A DNA stretch of 64,000 nt from Sabellastarte sp. h YS-2021. Lineage: Eukaryota; Annelida; Polychaeta; Sabellida; Sabellidae. The stretch covers positions 80,070,706 to 80,134,705 of the forward strand of contig OZ024934.1 in the NCBI GenBank assembly GCA_964017235.1, in the 5' to 3' direction. The notes beneath the pieces are model-generated. The model made no database searches and was not told the DNA's origin. It saw nothing but the letters and a program-made list of their open reading frames with translations. Positions 53,130 through 63,697 of the stretch are shown here, piece by piece (positions within the stretch are counted from its first letter, which is position 1; each line of letters opens with the position of its first letter). A program made the position numbers and the translations under genes.

Positions 53130-54367
53130 AAATTTGCTCAGATTCAGGATTAGTTTCTGATATTTAAGTTTTCCTTCCATTATATGGGTTGACAATTAAG
53201 ATGCTGGTTTGTCGAGTGATTGTCACAGAGTTTCAGTAAAATGCTCTCATTATAAAAACAGGATACTGGGGCCACCGACCCATCCCAGAATAGAGCCTAT
53301 TCTCTTCTCTCTATATCTTCCTCTCTCTAAATGAGAAGAAAAGTTGGAGTTTTCAAATCCCCAATAACTACAAGGTCATTTTGAGATAAACTATCAGTAT
53401 TAATGACATCTTGTTATAAGTTGTATTTAAACCTACAACCCCAGAGATGATTGCCAATTGATCCATTACCAAAAAATAACCACCAAAACCAAAGATTCCC
53501 CCACCACACAGGTGCACATGACTGTTACCAGCAATGATTCCAGCATGAAGATTGATATAATAATCATACTATGCACTTGTCACTACAGTTATCCGCCCGT
53601 AGTGGGTGCTTACTCAGTTATAACTTTGCGAGGTTTAAGGACTTTTTCTTTTGGATTCCAGCACATTGTTATTCAGGAAGATTTTTATAAGAATAAAGTA
53701 AATTATCACAGCTTTTTATTTCACCAAGTAAATAAATAAATATTATTCCAATACTGCTAGTCACTATATTTGTTGAGAAGTTGCATTTATAACCATTAAA
53801 TGACAATACAATACAAACACATTATTCACACACACTTCTGACAAATAGGACATTTGATGCACAGTTCTCTCAAGATGTAATCCATTGTATACTTCTCAAG
53901 AAACTCTTACTTTATGTTTTATATTTTTCTGCATAAACCATTTTGTATTTTTGAAGCAACATATTCTGGAAGAGCACATACTGTTATGTACCACTATTTC
54001 CGGAGTGATGTCTGTATTTTTAAAATTACATGATCTTTCAAATCCTGAAATGATGAAACCACAACAATGATGTTACATTTGCAACATGACTGTTTTTCTA
54101 AATATTTCATGTAATATTACAATTAATAACCTTGACACATAGAATTAATCTCTCTACTGGTGTGATCACATGCTGTAAAAACATTTGAGTTACTTTAGGT
54201 CACATCAGAATATAAGTAATCCATTTAATATACTTTTTTATCTGATAAAATAGAATATACTGTGACTACCATAAGTGTTTGTGAACTTATTTCCAGAATT
54301 GAAAGCACATTTTCTGAAGGATTCTAATTCAACTAGAAAAATGTTTTTGCTAATGCAGTTATTTTGC
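53130..54367. other. Unassigned intergenic sequence
   Basis: AT-rich, no repeats or exon recognised. The open frame at 53458-53739 has no recognisable features and ordinary non-coding composition. Confidence 0.5.
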
Positions 54368-54369
54368 TA

Positions 54370-54594
54370 GAGTAAGAAATCTAAAATTCGCCACATATCT
54401 GAAATTCGCCACATGTGAAAATACTAATAAAATAAATGAAATGTGGTGAGATTTGTTGACTGTATAGTAAATTAAGGCTTTTTAAACTGAAAAATACCAA
54501 TTTTTAGACAAAAACGTCATTTTCTTCATAAAATTAACTAAGGTTTTAGAGGTGGCGAATTTTAGATTCCTGGCGAATTTTAGATTTCTTACTC
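54370..54594. mobile_element. 225-bp MITE with TA target duplication, copy 1
   Basis: Inverted ends 'gagtaagaaatctaaaat' / 'attttagatttcttactc' with inner repeats 'aaattcgccaca' and 'ggtggcgaatttt'. Flanked by TA on both sides (54368-54369 and 54595-54596), as for Tc1/mariner-type elements. Copy 2 at 59939-60163 has the same length. Confidence 0.85.
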
Positions 54595-55973
54595 TAATTA
54601 TTTTCCCTCTTCAACACCCAAAGCCCTGGATATCTGACTTAATTGCCCTCTCTACTTTTGCCCAGTGTTTTGTTGCATTTGGAGTTCCCCTTGTATGGAA
54701 GATACTGTCCCGGCAAAACAGTACATTTGATTACATGAGATCTTAATTCTGTGGATACTGGATGTTCTAGTTATACAGAGGCTACTGTGTAGGCAGTTGT
54801 ATAACTTACAATCACTGTTCATAAGACACCACAAAGGTACGAAACACACCACACTGACTGAACATTGTTACTCTTACTGAAGCGAGTGTACAAGTAACAA
54901 AACTTGTTGCTCAAGCAATTAAACAAAGACCTTCAAATTCACACATACAAGCTTATGACCCTATATGCTTTCTGAATGACTGAACAGATAACAGTTTTAG
55001 TGAGTTTTAACTCGAGTTCTCCATAATTAATTGGCCTTCTCAATGTGAACACACTGGGTTACCACATATACATAATGCCCAGAACAAGAACTCATCCCTC
55101 AAAATGAGGATACATTTGTAACCCTTTTAAGTAGCACATTATCAAATGTATATCCTTTTAGTTGAACCAAATAATAGGACCCTTTTTTCCAGTAAAGTTA
55201 CCCTGCTGTAGATCTGAGATTCAATTGAACAGAGTTGAATTGTATAGAGTCAACTGCACAGCCTTCTGATTACACACAAAAACAAAGACAGGTCTTGTTC
55301 CTTAACCAGCTGAGCTAAAGGGGAATCCCAAGAAAGCCAGGTATTAATAGAACCGATATATGCAAGGATATTACAGCATACATAAAACTAAAGCATCCCA
55401 CAAAGAACTTATCAAGAGATGTGTAAAAATCATCTCAAAAGATCTCTTTTTTTTTTTTTTTTTTTTAAAGGAGATATAAACAATCTACGATATCATTTGT
55501 GATAGAAACAAGAATATAACCAGAGATGACTCTAAATAAGCGCATTATGTAAGTCAAAGTTGGGATTTTATGATTCTTGTACCCATTTCCAGTCTTCTAC
55601 AAATAATGTATAGTATTCTTTTTGCTGTAATATTTGAAACATATTGGTGCAGTTTAATCGTCTCATAAAACTGTGTACAGTATATAACAAGAAACACTTC
55701 TATTCCAAGAATGTATAGCTCCTGTAAATATTTTTTTCAGAAAACATGCACAAGTCTGATATTACAACCATTTAGACTGGAATGTGAAATGGACCGGATA
55801 CTGGTTCATAAAGGATGACTATACCAGTCAATCTACAATTTGCTATCATGAACTGGATTCAAGCACTCGACCACAGAGTCCAGTGAGAATCTGTCAAAGT
55901 CTAGAACTACTAGACCAAGGAGGACCCTATGCTTTATGAGGGATTTTATGACCGCATCTATAACTAGAAAAAG
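54595..55973. other. Unassigned intergenic sequence
   Basis: AT-rich; contains a T20-class homopolymer at about 55446-55467. No exon or element recognised. Confidence 0.5.
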
Positions 55974-56289
55974 GACGCATCTGTGGCCAGATGCTGGATG
56001 TATCCACCGACAAAGGCCAACTAACATAGTTTAGAAGATAAAAAGCATTTTTCGTTAATAAGCAAGCTGAAAGCACTTTTAAGTTTGGCTACCCTTATTT
56101 GACCCTGTACCAGGGGCCCAAGGTGAAGTCTGACCACATCAAAAGATTCGCAGCCCATGATTTTCTATAAGTCGTTTTCACATTGCAAACCTCTAGGACC
56201 AATAATAAGCAGGAGGGGCCCAAGGTCAAATCTGACCACATGAAAAGATTTGCAGCCCATGACTTCCTATAAGTTGTTTTCATATTAAT

Positions 56290-57420
56290 GAGTTATTTGA
56301 GAAATACTGGCTATCTGCAATACTTGTAGAGATAATTCGCATTTACTCATTTTGAGTAGGTGAATAATTAGCTACGGGTCTGAAACTTCACCAAGTGAAA
56401 GCTCTCTCAAAAGTAGGCGAATGAGTTATTTGAGAAAAATTGGCTACCTACAATACTTTTAGAGATAATTCGAATTTACTCATTTTCAGTAGGTGAGTAA
56501 TTACCTACGGGTGTGGAACTTCACCATGTGAAAGCTGTCCCAAAAGTAGATGAATGAGTTATTTGATAAAAATTGGATATCTGCAATACTTTTAGAGATA
56601 ATTAGTATTTACTCATTTTGAGTAGGTGAATAATTAGCTACTGGTCTGAAACTTCAAGTGAAAAGTCTCCCAAAAGTAGGTGAAGGAGTTATTTGACAAA
56701 AATTGGCTATCTGCAATACTTTTAGAGATAATTCGCATTTACTCATTTTGAGTAGGTGAATAATTAGCTACAGGTCTGAAACTTCACCAAGTGAAAGGTC
56801 TCCCCAAAGTAGGTGAAGGAGTTATTTGACAAAAATTGGCTATCTGGAATACTTTTAGAGATAATTTGCATTTACTCATTTTGAGTAGGTGAATAATTAG
56901 CTATGGGTCTGAAACTTCACCATGTGAAAGCTCTCCCAAAAGTAGATGAATGAGTTATTTGATAAAAATTGGATATCTGCAATACTTTTAGAGATAATTA
57001 GCATTTACTCATTTTGAGTAGGTGAATAATTAGCTACAGGTCTGAAACTTTAGCAAGTGAAAGCTCTCCCAAAAGTAGGTGAAGGAGTTATTTGACAAAA
57101 ATTGGCTATCTGGAATACTTTTAGAGATAATTTGCATTTACTCATTTTCAGTAGGTGAGTAATTACCTACGGGTCTGAAACTTCACCAAGTGAAAGCTCT
57201 CCCAAAAGTAGGTGAATGAGTTATTTGAGAAAAATTGGCTATCTGCAATACTTTTAGAGATAATTCGCATTTACTCATTTTGAGTAGGTGAGTAATTAGC
57301 TACAGGTCTGGAACTTCAGCATGTGAAAGCTCTCCCAAAAGTAGGTGAATGAGTTATTTAAGAAAAATTTGCTATCTGCAATACTTTTAGAGAAAATGCA
57401 GAATTACTCATTTTTAGTAG
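56290..57420. repeat. Satellite B array inside H1c (inverted)
   Basis: About 8.5 inverted B monomers ('ttactcattttgagtaggt', 'ctgaaacttcaccaagtg'). Confidence 0.9.
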
Positions 57421-57589
57421 GCAAGTAATTTAGCCACAGGCCTAATTTAGACATAAAGCCTACCAATAGAATACTGTGGTGCACCCTCTAATATACCTTG
57501 CAAACTTGAGAAGGCTAGCTATAATATTTTTTTCGTTAGAGCGGTAATGGTGAAATCTCTGTACACACTGCGGCTATCCAGTGGATACA

Positions 57590-58715
57590 ATGATTTACTC
57601 AACAGTGAGAACCTGAAAGTAGATATTGGTAAGCTATGCCATGACATAGAGGTCTGCAATTTCACTCTGTTATAGCTGACCAAAAATTATGTGAATAACA
57701 TATTTAAACAAAATGCTGTAAATGTAATAGTTTTCACGTTATAACTGATTTACTCAACAGTGATAACCTCAAAGTAGCTATTACTCAGCTATGCAATGAG
57801 CTACATGTCTGAATTTTTTCTATGTTATAGCTGACCCAAAATTAGGTGAACAACATATTTAAGCAAAATACTGTAAATGCAATAGTTTTCAAGTTACAAC
57901 TGATTTACTCAATAGTGAGAACCTGAAAATAGCTATTGCTCAGCTATGCCATGAGCTATAAGTCTGTAATTTCACGACGTTATAGCTGACCCAAAAGTAG
58001 GTGAACAACATATTTTAACAAAATACTCCAAATGCAATATTTTTCAAGTTACAAGTCATTTACTCAACAGTCAGTACCTGAAAATAGCTATTGCTCAGTT
58101 GTGCCATGAGCTACAGGTCTGTAATTTCACTATGTTATAGCTGACCCAAAAGTAGCTGAATAACATATTTACACAAATTTCTGTAAATGCAATAGTTTTC
58201 CAATTACAACCGATTTACTCAACAGTGTGAAGTTCAAAGTAGCTATTACTCAGCTATGCAATGAGCCACAGGTCTGGAACTTCACTATGTTATAGCTGAC
58301 TCCGAAATAGGTGAATAACATATTGAAACAAAATACTCTAAATGTAATACTTTTGAAGTTATAAGCAATTTACTCAACAGTGATAACTTAAAAGTAGCTA
58401 TTACTCAGCTATGCCATGAGCTACAGGTCTGAAATTTTACTATGTTATAGCTGACCCAAAAATAGCTGAATAACATATTGAAACAAAATACTCTAAATGC
58501 AATAGTTTTCAAGTTACAAGTGATTTTACTCACGATGGAAGTTACTGAAAAGCCCAAAAGTAGCTATTACTCACTTAGCTATTGAGACAGACACCCAAGT
58601 TACTCACCATGTTGTAGCTATGAAAAAAGTATCTGAATAACATATTTTAATAAAATGCTCTAAATGCAACACTTTTCAAGTTACAAGCGATTTAGTGCAT
58701 GATTTCATGAATTTT
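57590..58715. repeat. Satellite A array inside H1c (inverted)
   Basis: About seven inverted A monomers in the same variant order as H1a, including the distinctive final unit with 'gagtaacttgggtgtctg' (read as reverse complement). Confidence 0.9.
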
Positions 58716-59096
58716 AATGCATTTTAGACATTTTTATGTACCAGAGGCCTAATTTAGACATAAAGCCTACCAAAAAGATAGGGTGGCGAGTCCTCTAGCA
58801 TACCAAGCCACCTGCCAAATATGAAAGAAATCTGGAAAGAAATGTGGACTGTAGGTCGCTAACAAGCAATATTCCACATTTTAGACATTTTTGTCTACCA
58901 CAGGCCTAATTTAGACATAAAGCCTACCAAAAAGATAGGGTGGCGAGTCCTCTACCATATCAAGCCACCTGCCAAATATGAAAGAAATCCGGAAAGAAAT
59001 GTGGACTGTAGGTCGCTAACAAGAAATCTCTGCGGACGAGGGCGCGGACGACGACGATGATGAATCCATAGTATCCCCACTTCGCGTCGGGGATAC

Positions 59097-59938
59097 AATG
59101 ATAGTATTCCAGAATAATTCATTCCTAGGATTCTAAAAATTAATTTTATTTTATGCATTAGTAATATTTAATACTAAACTGCAACCAAGCTATTAATTCC
59201 CCTGACTTTCCCTTATCACACCCTCTTGCCATATACCCAATGACTATCCACTGACTATAGTTCTTCATACAATCTCACTCCTTTCCTCAATCCTGTCCCA
59301 TGAGTTTGTGTGAGGCGGGGCCTGTGTTTTCCATCTGGTTAGCAATCTGACATCGATAACCTCTTTCCTAAATTTCCTATTTCCTGTGGTCACTATTTCA
59401 CCCGGTGAAGTAAGGATTACCACTTTGCAATCTGTAGCTTCCTATATGATCTCACTCTCGTTGACTTGTCCTATAATGAGTCCAGGTGATGTTGGGCTTG
59501 TACTGTCCATCTGCTCCGTACGCAGTGAGGTCTCCTCCACCCCATCAGACTTACCAGCAGGGAACTGCGATGACTGGCTCAGCTGCTGCAATTGACAGGA
59601 ATATTAATGATATTAACAATAAGAACCAGAAAAAAGCAGAGTCCAGACCTACACCAAACAGATTGTTTCCACATGTACTTCTTACTGGTCTGGATCATTG
59701 TATCTGGAATTTTGCTGGTATCTAGATCAAACTTGGGCATATGTTATAGAAACTATTACAGGAGTGTCCTGTATTTTTAACCAAGCAATTTGACAATTAA
59801 CTATGTTGGTATATACACATACATACTGAAAATTGCCCTATCTCACAATGATAAACGATCCTTCAAAAAATCCTGGATCTTTATCAACAAAAATCATCTG
59901 TTCCTTGTGCCATTGTTAACATTTTCTGAAAAAACAGA
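59097..59938. other. Unassigned intergenic sequence
   Basis: No repeats or exon recognised. Open frames at 59386-59725 have no supporting splice pattern or motif. Confidence 0.5.
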
Positions 59939-60163
59939 GAGTAAGAAATCTAAAATTCGCCACATATCTGAAATTCGCCACATGTGAAAATACTAATAAA
60001 ATAAATGAATTGTGGTGAGATTTGTTGACTGTATAGTAAATTAAGGCTTTTTGAACTGAAAAATACCAATTTTTGGACAAAAACATCATTTTCTTCATAA
60101 AATTAACTAAGGTTTTAGAGGTGGCGAATTTTAGATTCCTGGCGAATTTTACATTTCTTACTC
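59939..60163. mobile_element. 225-bp MITE, copy 2
   Basis: Over 95 percent similar by eye to 54370-54594, same length and inverted ends. Right flank is TA, left flank is GA, so the target duplication may have mutated or the left end may be shifted. Confidence 0.83.
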
Positions 60164-60194
60164 TATATATATATCCTCCTTGGTGGTGGAAAAC

Positions 60195-60733
60195 GGGGCT
60201 GCAATGATTCTTCGGTTACGCGGAAACGAAACAATTCAGTGTAATACTCAAAGCAAGAAAAGTGAACCGGGTCTTCGGAAAAAACTAACTAAAGATGTAA
60301 AATCTACTACAAAATTAGATTTTTCTTAAAATATTTGAATATCTTTGTACATTTTACTAATATAAGGTGTTTCCATTTCACTTTTTATATTTTAAGCATT
60401 TCGCAAACTTTAATTGTTTATGTCACAATGTTTTTATAAAACAGCATTTAAAATTTTTAATATAACGTGTTTCGAAGACGCCTCAAATCTCGCACCATAA
60501 AAATGGTTTAACATTTCCAGTATTTTGCATTATAAATGCGTCTTTTTTTTCCAAAATTCAATGAATTATCAAAATTCTTTCCTGTTGTACGCATTTTAAG
60601 AATTTTATAAGGTCTAATATGTCAAAATACGATACATTTAATTTCATGGGGATAATCAAGCGATTAACCGAGTCTGAGTTGGTTCTTCCAAAACAAGGAA
60701 TCGAGGCGCATTTTCAGACTCGCTTGCAGCCCT
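60195..60733. mobile_element. Probable hAT-like MITE
   Basis: The left end 'ggggctgcaatgattctt' and the reverse complement of the right end 'tagggctgcaagcgagtc' share GGGCTGCAA, a common hAT-type terminus. Inner 'ggaatcgaggcg' and 'gattaaccgagt' pair loosely with the left part. Target duplication unclear; no transposase. Confidence 0.45.
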
Positions 60734-61190
60734 AATTCCAATAAATCGATTCACTTTGGGAAATCACACCATTGAACCACATGAAACAATTAAATTCTTA
60801 AAAATAGCCAGCCTCGGCAGACAAGAACCCCAGCCCGTAAGTACAGCTAAATGGCCAACAACATTGAGATTTGGGAAAATCTTAGGAACAACTTCTGTGG
60901 TAAGAAGTATAGAGAACCCACAAGATGTTCTACAAAAGATTCACAGGCCATGATTTCTTACAAGTAGTTTTCATATTTTGAAGCCAAAGAAACAATTATA
61001 AAGGAGATATAAGGCCTTTTTAATATGATGACCCTCCTATTTGCCATTAAAGATTGATATGGCAGCCATTTTGTTTCCAAAACAAGGACACAAGTACTCT
61101 CAGGCAAGCTTTCCTATCCATTTGCATTTTCTGTTAATCTCATGAAGCTAGCTGCAATATTTTAGGTTACAGAAAACATTAAAGGTTTAA
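60734..61190. other. Unassigned intergenic sequence
   Basis: No exon or repeat supported. A 65-codon frame (60756-60953) has no recognisable feature. Confidence 0.45.
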
Positions 61191-62734
61191 GAACAAATTT
61201 TTTAAGACCCGAAAATTTTAAAAGTGTTGCCATGGCAACAGTTGTTACCAGATAATCCCCAAAACCTAATCAGCTCTAGATCTTCTTGGGGTAAACATAT
61301 CCTGAAAATTTGGTGAAAGTCTGTGCAGGGATTTAGGCTGTGGAACACCCACAAGCTTTAAGACCCGAAAATCTTAAAAAGTGTTGCCATGGCAACAGTT
61401 GTTACCAAATACTCCCCAAAACCTAATCAGCTCTAGATACTCTTGGGGTAAACATACCAGGGTTCGCGATTACGCCGTCCGAGTATGTTAAACACGCAGT
61501 GTTTCAGATTTGGACGCGAATTTCGGTTGTCGGTGCGTCCGCCTGGACGCGATTTTTATGAAGAAAATATTTCTGCTTTAGAAGCGAATTTCGGTTGGCA
61601 GGAAGTGTAGATATGCACGCAATATATATAACACTGAAGATAAGCTTTATATTTTAAAATTTAATGGTTTCGAGCGATTTCCTGACAAGTAGTTTACGTC
61701 CACCATTGTTAAGCGAGATTTCATGCATGACGAGATTCTTCCAAAACAGCCAGTCAGTGCTGGTGTCGTACACTAGCAAATCTACTCAAAACATTATACA
61801 TCGAAAGAAAGCCTGATCTCTGCACGGAAACAATCGAAACAACAAGCCAGGACAGTGAACTTTCATGGGAGACAAACTATACCAAATCTCGGAAACTCTT
61901 GATATTTAACCCCGGAAAGTCCCTCTGAAAATAAAAGCTGTAACAAATATTTAACAGGGAATGTAACAAAAGAACTATATCTCTGGAACTACCCAATGAA
62001 TTTTTATCAAACAAAAAGCAAAAAAAATTATAAATATTTTTCTTTCAAACAGTATAAATACCATATTTGTAGCTTAAATGAAATAATCATACAAAAACAC
62101 TCACATTGCACTAAAATAAAGTTTGTTGACTGGAGTTCAGCTTTTTAAAATTTTTTTTTAAATTGATTTATCAACAGATACATATTATTTATCAGTAGAA
62201 AAGAAATTAAACAGTGCTTCTATATTTTTAAATGTATCCAGAAATAAGGGAGAAAAAATATTATTTGCACCCCATTTTTACACAATGGTACAGCATTTTT
62301 GATGTGCCATAAGGTACAAGGTACCCAACATTTCATAACTCTAACACAAACACTTGACTCAGAAAAAAATGATTGGGACTCCATTTTTTGGAGGTCATGT
62401 AGTCCGTTGGACTCTATATTTTAGAGGTACTTTGCGAACCCTGCATACCCTGAAAATTTGGTGAAAATCCATGCAGGGGTTTAGTCTGTGGAACACCCAC
62501 AAAGTTTAAGACCCGAAAATCTTAAAAGTGTTGCCATGGCAACAGTTGTTACCGGATAACCTCCAAAACCTAATCAGCTCTAGATCCTTTTGGGGTAAAC
62601 ATACCCTGAAAATTTGGTAAAAATCCGTACAGGGGTTTAGACTGTGGAACACCCACAAGCTTTATCCCCACCGCCACCCGGAAGGCGCAGGGGACGACTA
62701 TAACCCCAGCCTTTATGGGCTGGGGTTCAAAGTG
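61191..62734 (-). mobile_element. Possible Helitron-like element H5 with about 156-bp repeats, split by a MITE
   Basis: Read on the - strand it would start at about 62731 with the perfect hairpin AACCCCAGCC-loop-GGCTGGGGTT, followed by 'atagtcgtcccctgcgcc', comparable to the H1 head. The body holds about three repeats of 'gacccgaaaatcttaaaa', 'gttgccatggcaacagtt', 'aacctaatcagctctaga' and 'tgaaaatttggtgaaa', at 61195, 61352 and 62500. It is interrupted at 61458-62443 by a MITE. No CTAG end was found on the far side, so the left limit is only the last visible repeat. Confidence 0.4.
61458..62443. mobile_element. 986-bp MITE with CAGGGTTCGC ends
   Basis: The left end CAGGGTTCGC and right end GCGAACCCTG are exact inverted repeats. 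The flanks 'aacatac' and 'cataccctg' show that the element split one repeat of H5 at 'aaacataccctg', with a 5-bp CATAC duplication. The interior has two 'gcgaatttcggttg' copies and no transposase. Ends resemble hAT-type termini, but hAT normally gives 8 bp, so the superfamily is left open. Confidence 0.8.
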
Positions 62735-63229
62735 CAAGTGAAGAATAATTGCATTTGACCTGTGTTAGGTTACAATGACCTTAACAATACTTCTCCTTGG
62801 CCATGAATTGAAGGTAGCACAGTAAATTTCCTTGGAAAAAGGCTCTCTAACCATCTGATACAGTTTCGCTTGAAAATTATTCTACCCAACAATGTTTAAT
62901 TTTTTATTACTCCACTAATACAAAAAAGCAAGATAAAGTATACTAGTCATTCCAAAATACACAAGATAGAGGATAAGCTGCAACACAGCGAGCCTGAAAT
63001 ACAGGGGGGCGGGGGCAGATGGTACTATAAAGTTCACCATACTTCAGACATTTTGTGAAGTATTAGATTACATAGTTTTGCTCGAAAAATTAAATGCTAT
63101 ACATACTTTAGGATATGCATAATAATATTATTAATTTGAGCAAAAAAAAAAAAAAAAAAACCTTTTATAAATCTTTGACAACTTCAGGGATCTCATGCTT
63201 GTGTTAAAGTTCAGAAAAGGATGAAGTTC
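62735..63229. other. Unassigned intergenic sequence
   Basis: AT-rich, with an A18-class run at about 63144-63161. No exon or element recognised. Confidence 0.5.
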
Positions 63230-63360
63230 CTTTGTGGTCTAGTAGTTGGCAAGCCTGGCACCTAATCACAGACTGTCTCTTCTGTGTGGATTTGGTTCCC
63301 ACAAGTGACGATACTGGTGACCTGTCCCAATAAGACCCTGGCTGTTAAATGGGATGAAAA
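63230..63360 (+). mobile_element. tRNA-derived SINE
   Basis: The head resembles a tRNA: an A-box-like 'tggtctagtagttgg' (about 63235), and about 45 bp later a T-arm-like 'gtggatttggttcccac' with paired GTGG/CCAC ends around a B-box-like loop. The tail reads 'gtgacctgtcccaataag' and 'ccctggctgttaaatggg'. Related tail pieces occur at about 29446 and 48205. No true tRNA is called because the acceptor and anticodon stems do not form. Confidence 0.5.
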
Positions 63361-63493
63361 ACACGGACTGTGAACACACAAGGCCAAATGTGTTTTTTTT
63401 ACATATCAATGACAATATACACAGTTACAGAAATATGGTAAAAAAGATTAGTGCAAATAAACCACCCGAAGAAACTTGTTTCTACTAACTTGC

Positions 63494-63697
63494 CTGCAAT
63501 AACTGTAATTGTGCTGGCTCTGTGATGACAAAAACCCGCTGACCCTGAAGCTCTGAGGGTAGTGACACCACACTGCCACCAGGTGGTGCTTGAATCACAT
63601 TGATATTGGACGAGAATGTGGACATGGTGTCATTTGGTGACTTTGAAGTGGGATTTGACTGCACCTTTTCAGATGCACTGGAAGTGGATACTGAACC
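63494..63697 (-). CDS. Internal coding exon of an unidentified gene
   Basis: Read on the - strand, a pyrimidine-rich tract and 'ttttcataatacag' precede 63697. The exon is 204 nt (68 codons, phase 0 at both ends): 'GSVSTSSASEKVQSNPTS', 'SNINVIQAPPGGSVVSLP' and 'QGQRVFVITEPAQLQLLQ'. The donor is either a GC-type 'ttgcag|gcaagt' (GC at 63493-63492) or a GT at 63489 ('gcaa|gttagt'). The Ser/Thr/Gln-rich composition with hydrophobic patches is typical of a transcription-factor activation region, but I do not recognise the protein. It is the only sign of a second host gene, transcribed towards CNOT4. Confidence 0.6.

Larger units (their letters stand above)
55974..59096 (-). mobile_element. Helitron-like element H1, copy c (full length, inverted)
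   Basis: Read on the - strand it starts with the H1 hairpin at 59096 ('gtatccccgacgcgaagt'). It has the CGTCGTCGTCCGCG stretch, two head repeats, about seven A satellites (57590-58715), the spacer, about 8.5 B satellites (56290-57420) and E units (56045-56285). It ends 'gtcctttttctag' at 55974, then TT. It is collinear with H1a over its whole length apart from satellite copy number. The loop-side stem base differs ('tgggg' for 'cgggg'). Confidence 0.8.

Noticed and set aside
59386..59725. Possible small exon or gene on the + strand
   Set aside because: Overlapping short frames with no splice context, no recognisable motif and ordinary composition.
63230..63305. A true tRNA gene
   Set aside because: A-box and T-arm-like blocks are present, but acceptor and anticodon stems do not pair; it reads better as a SINE head.
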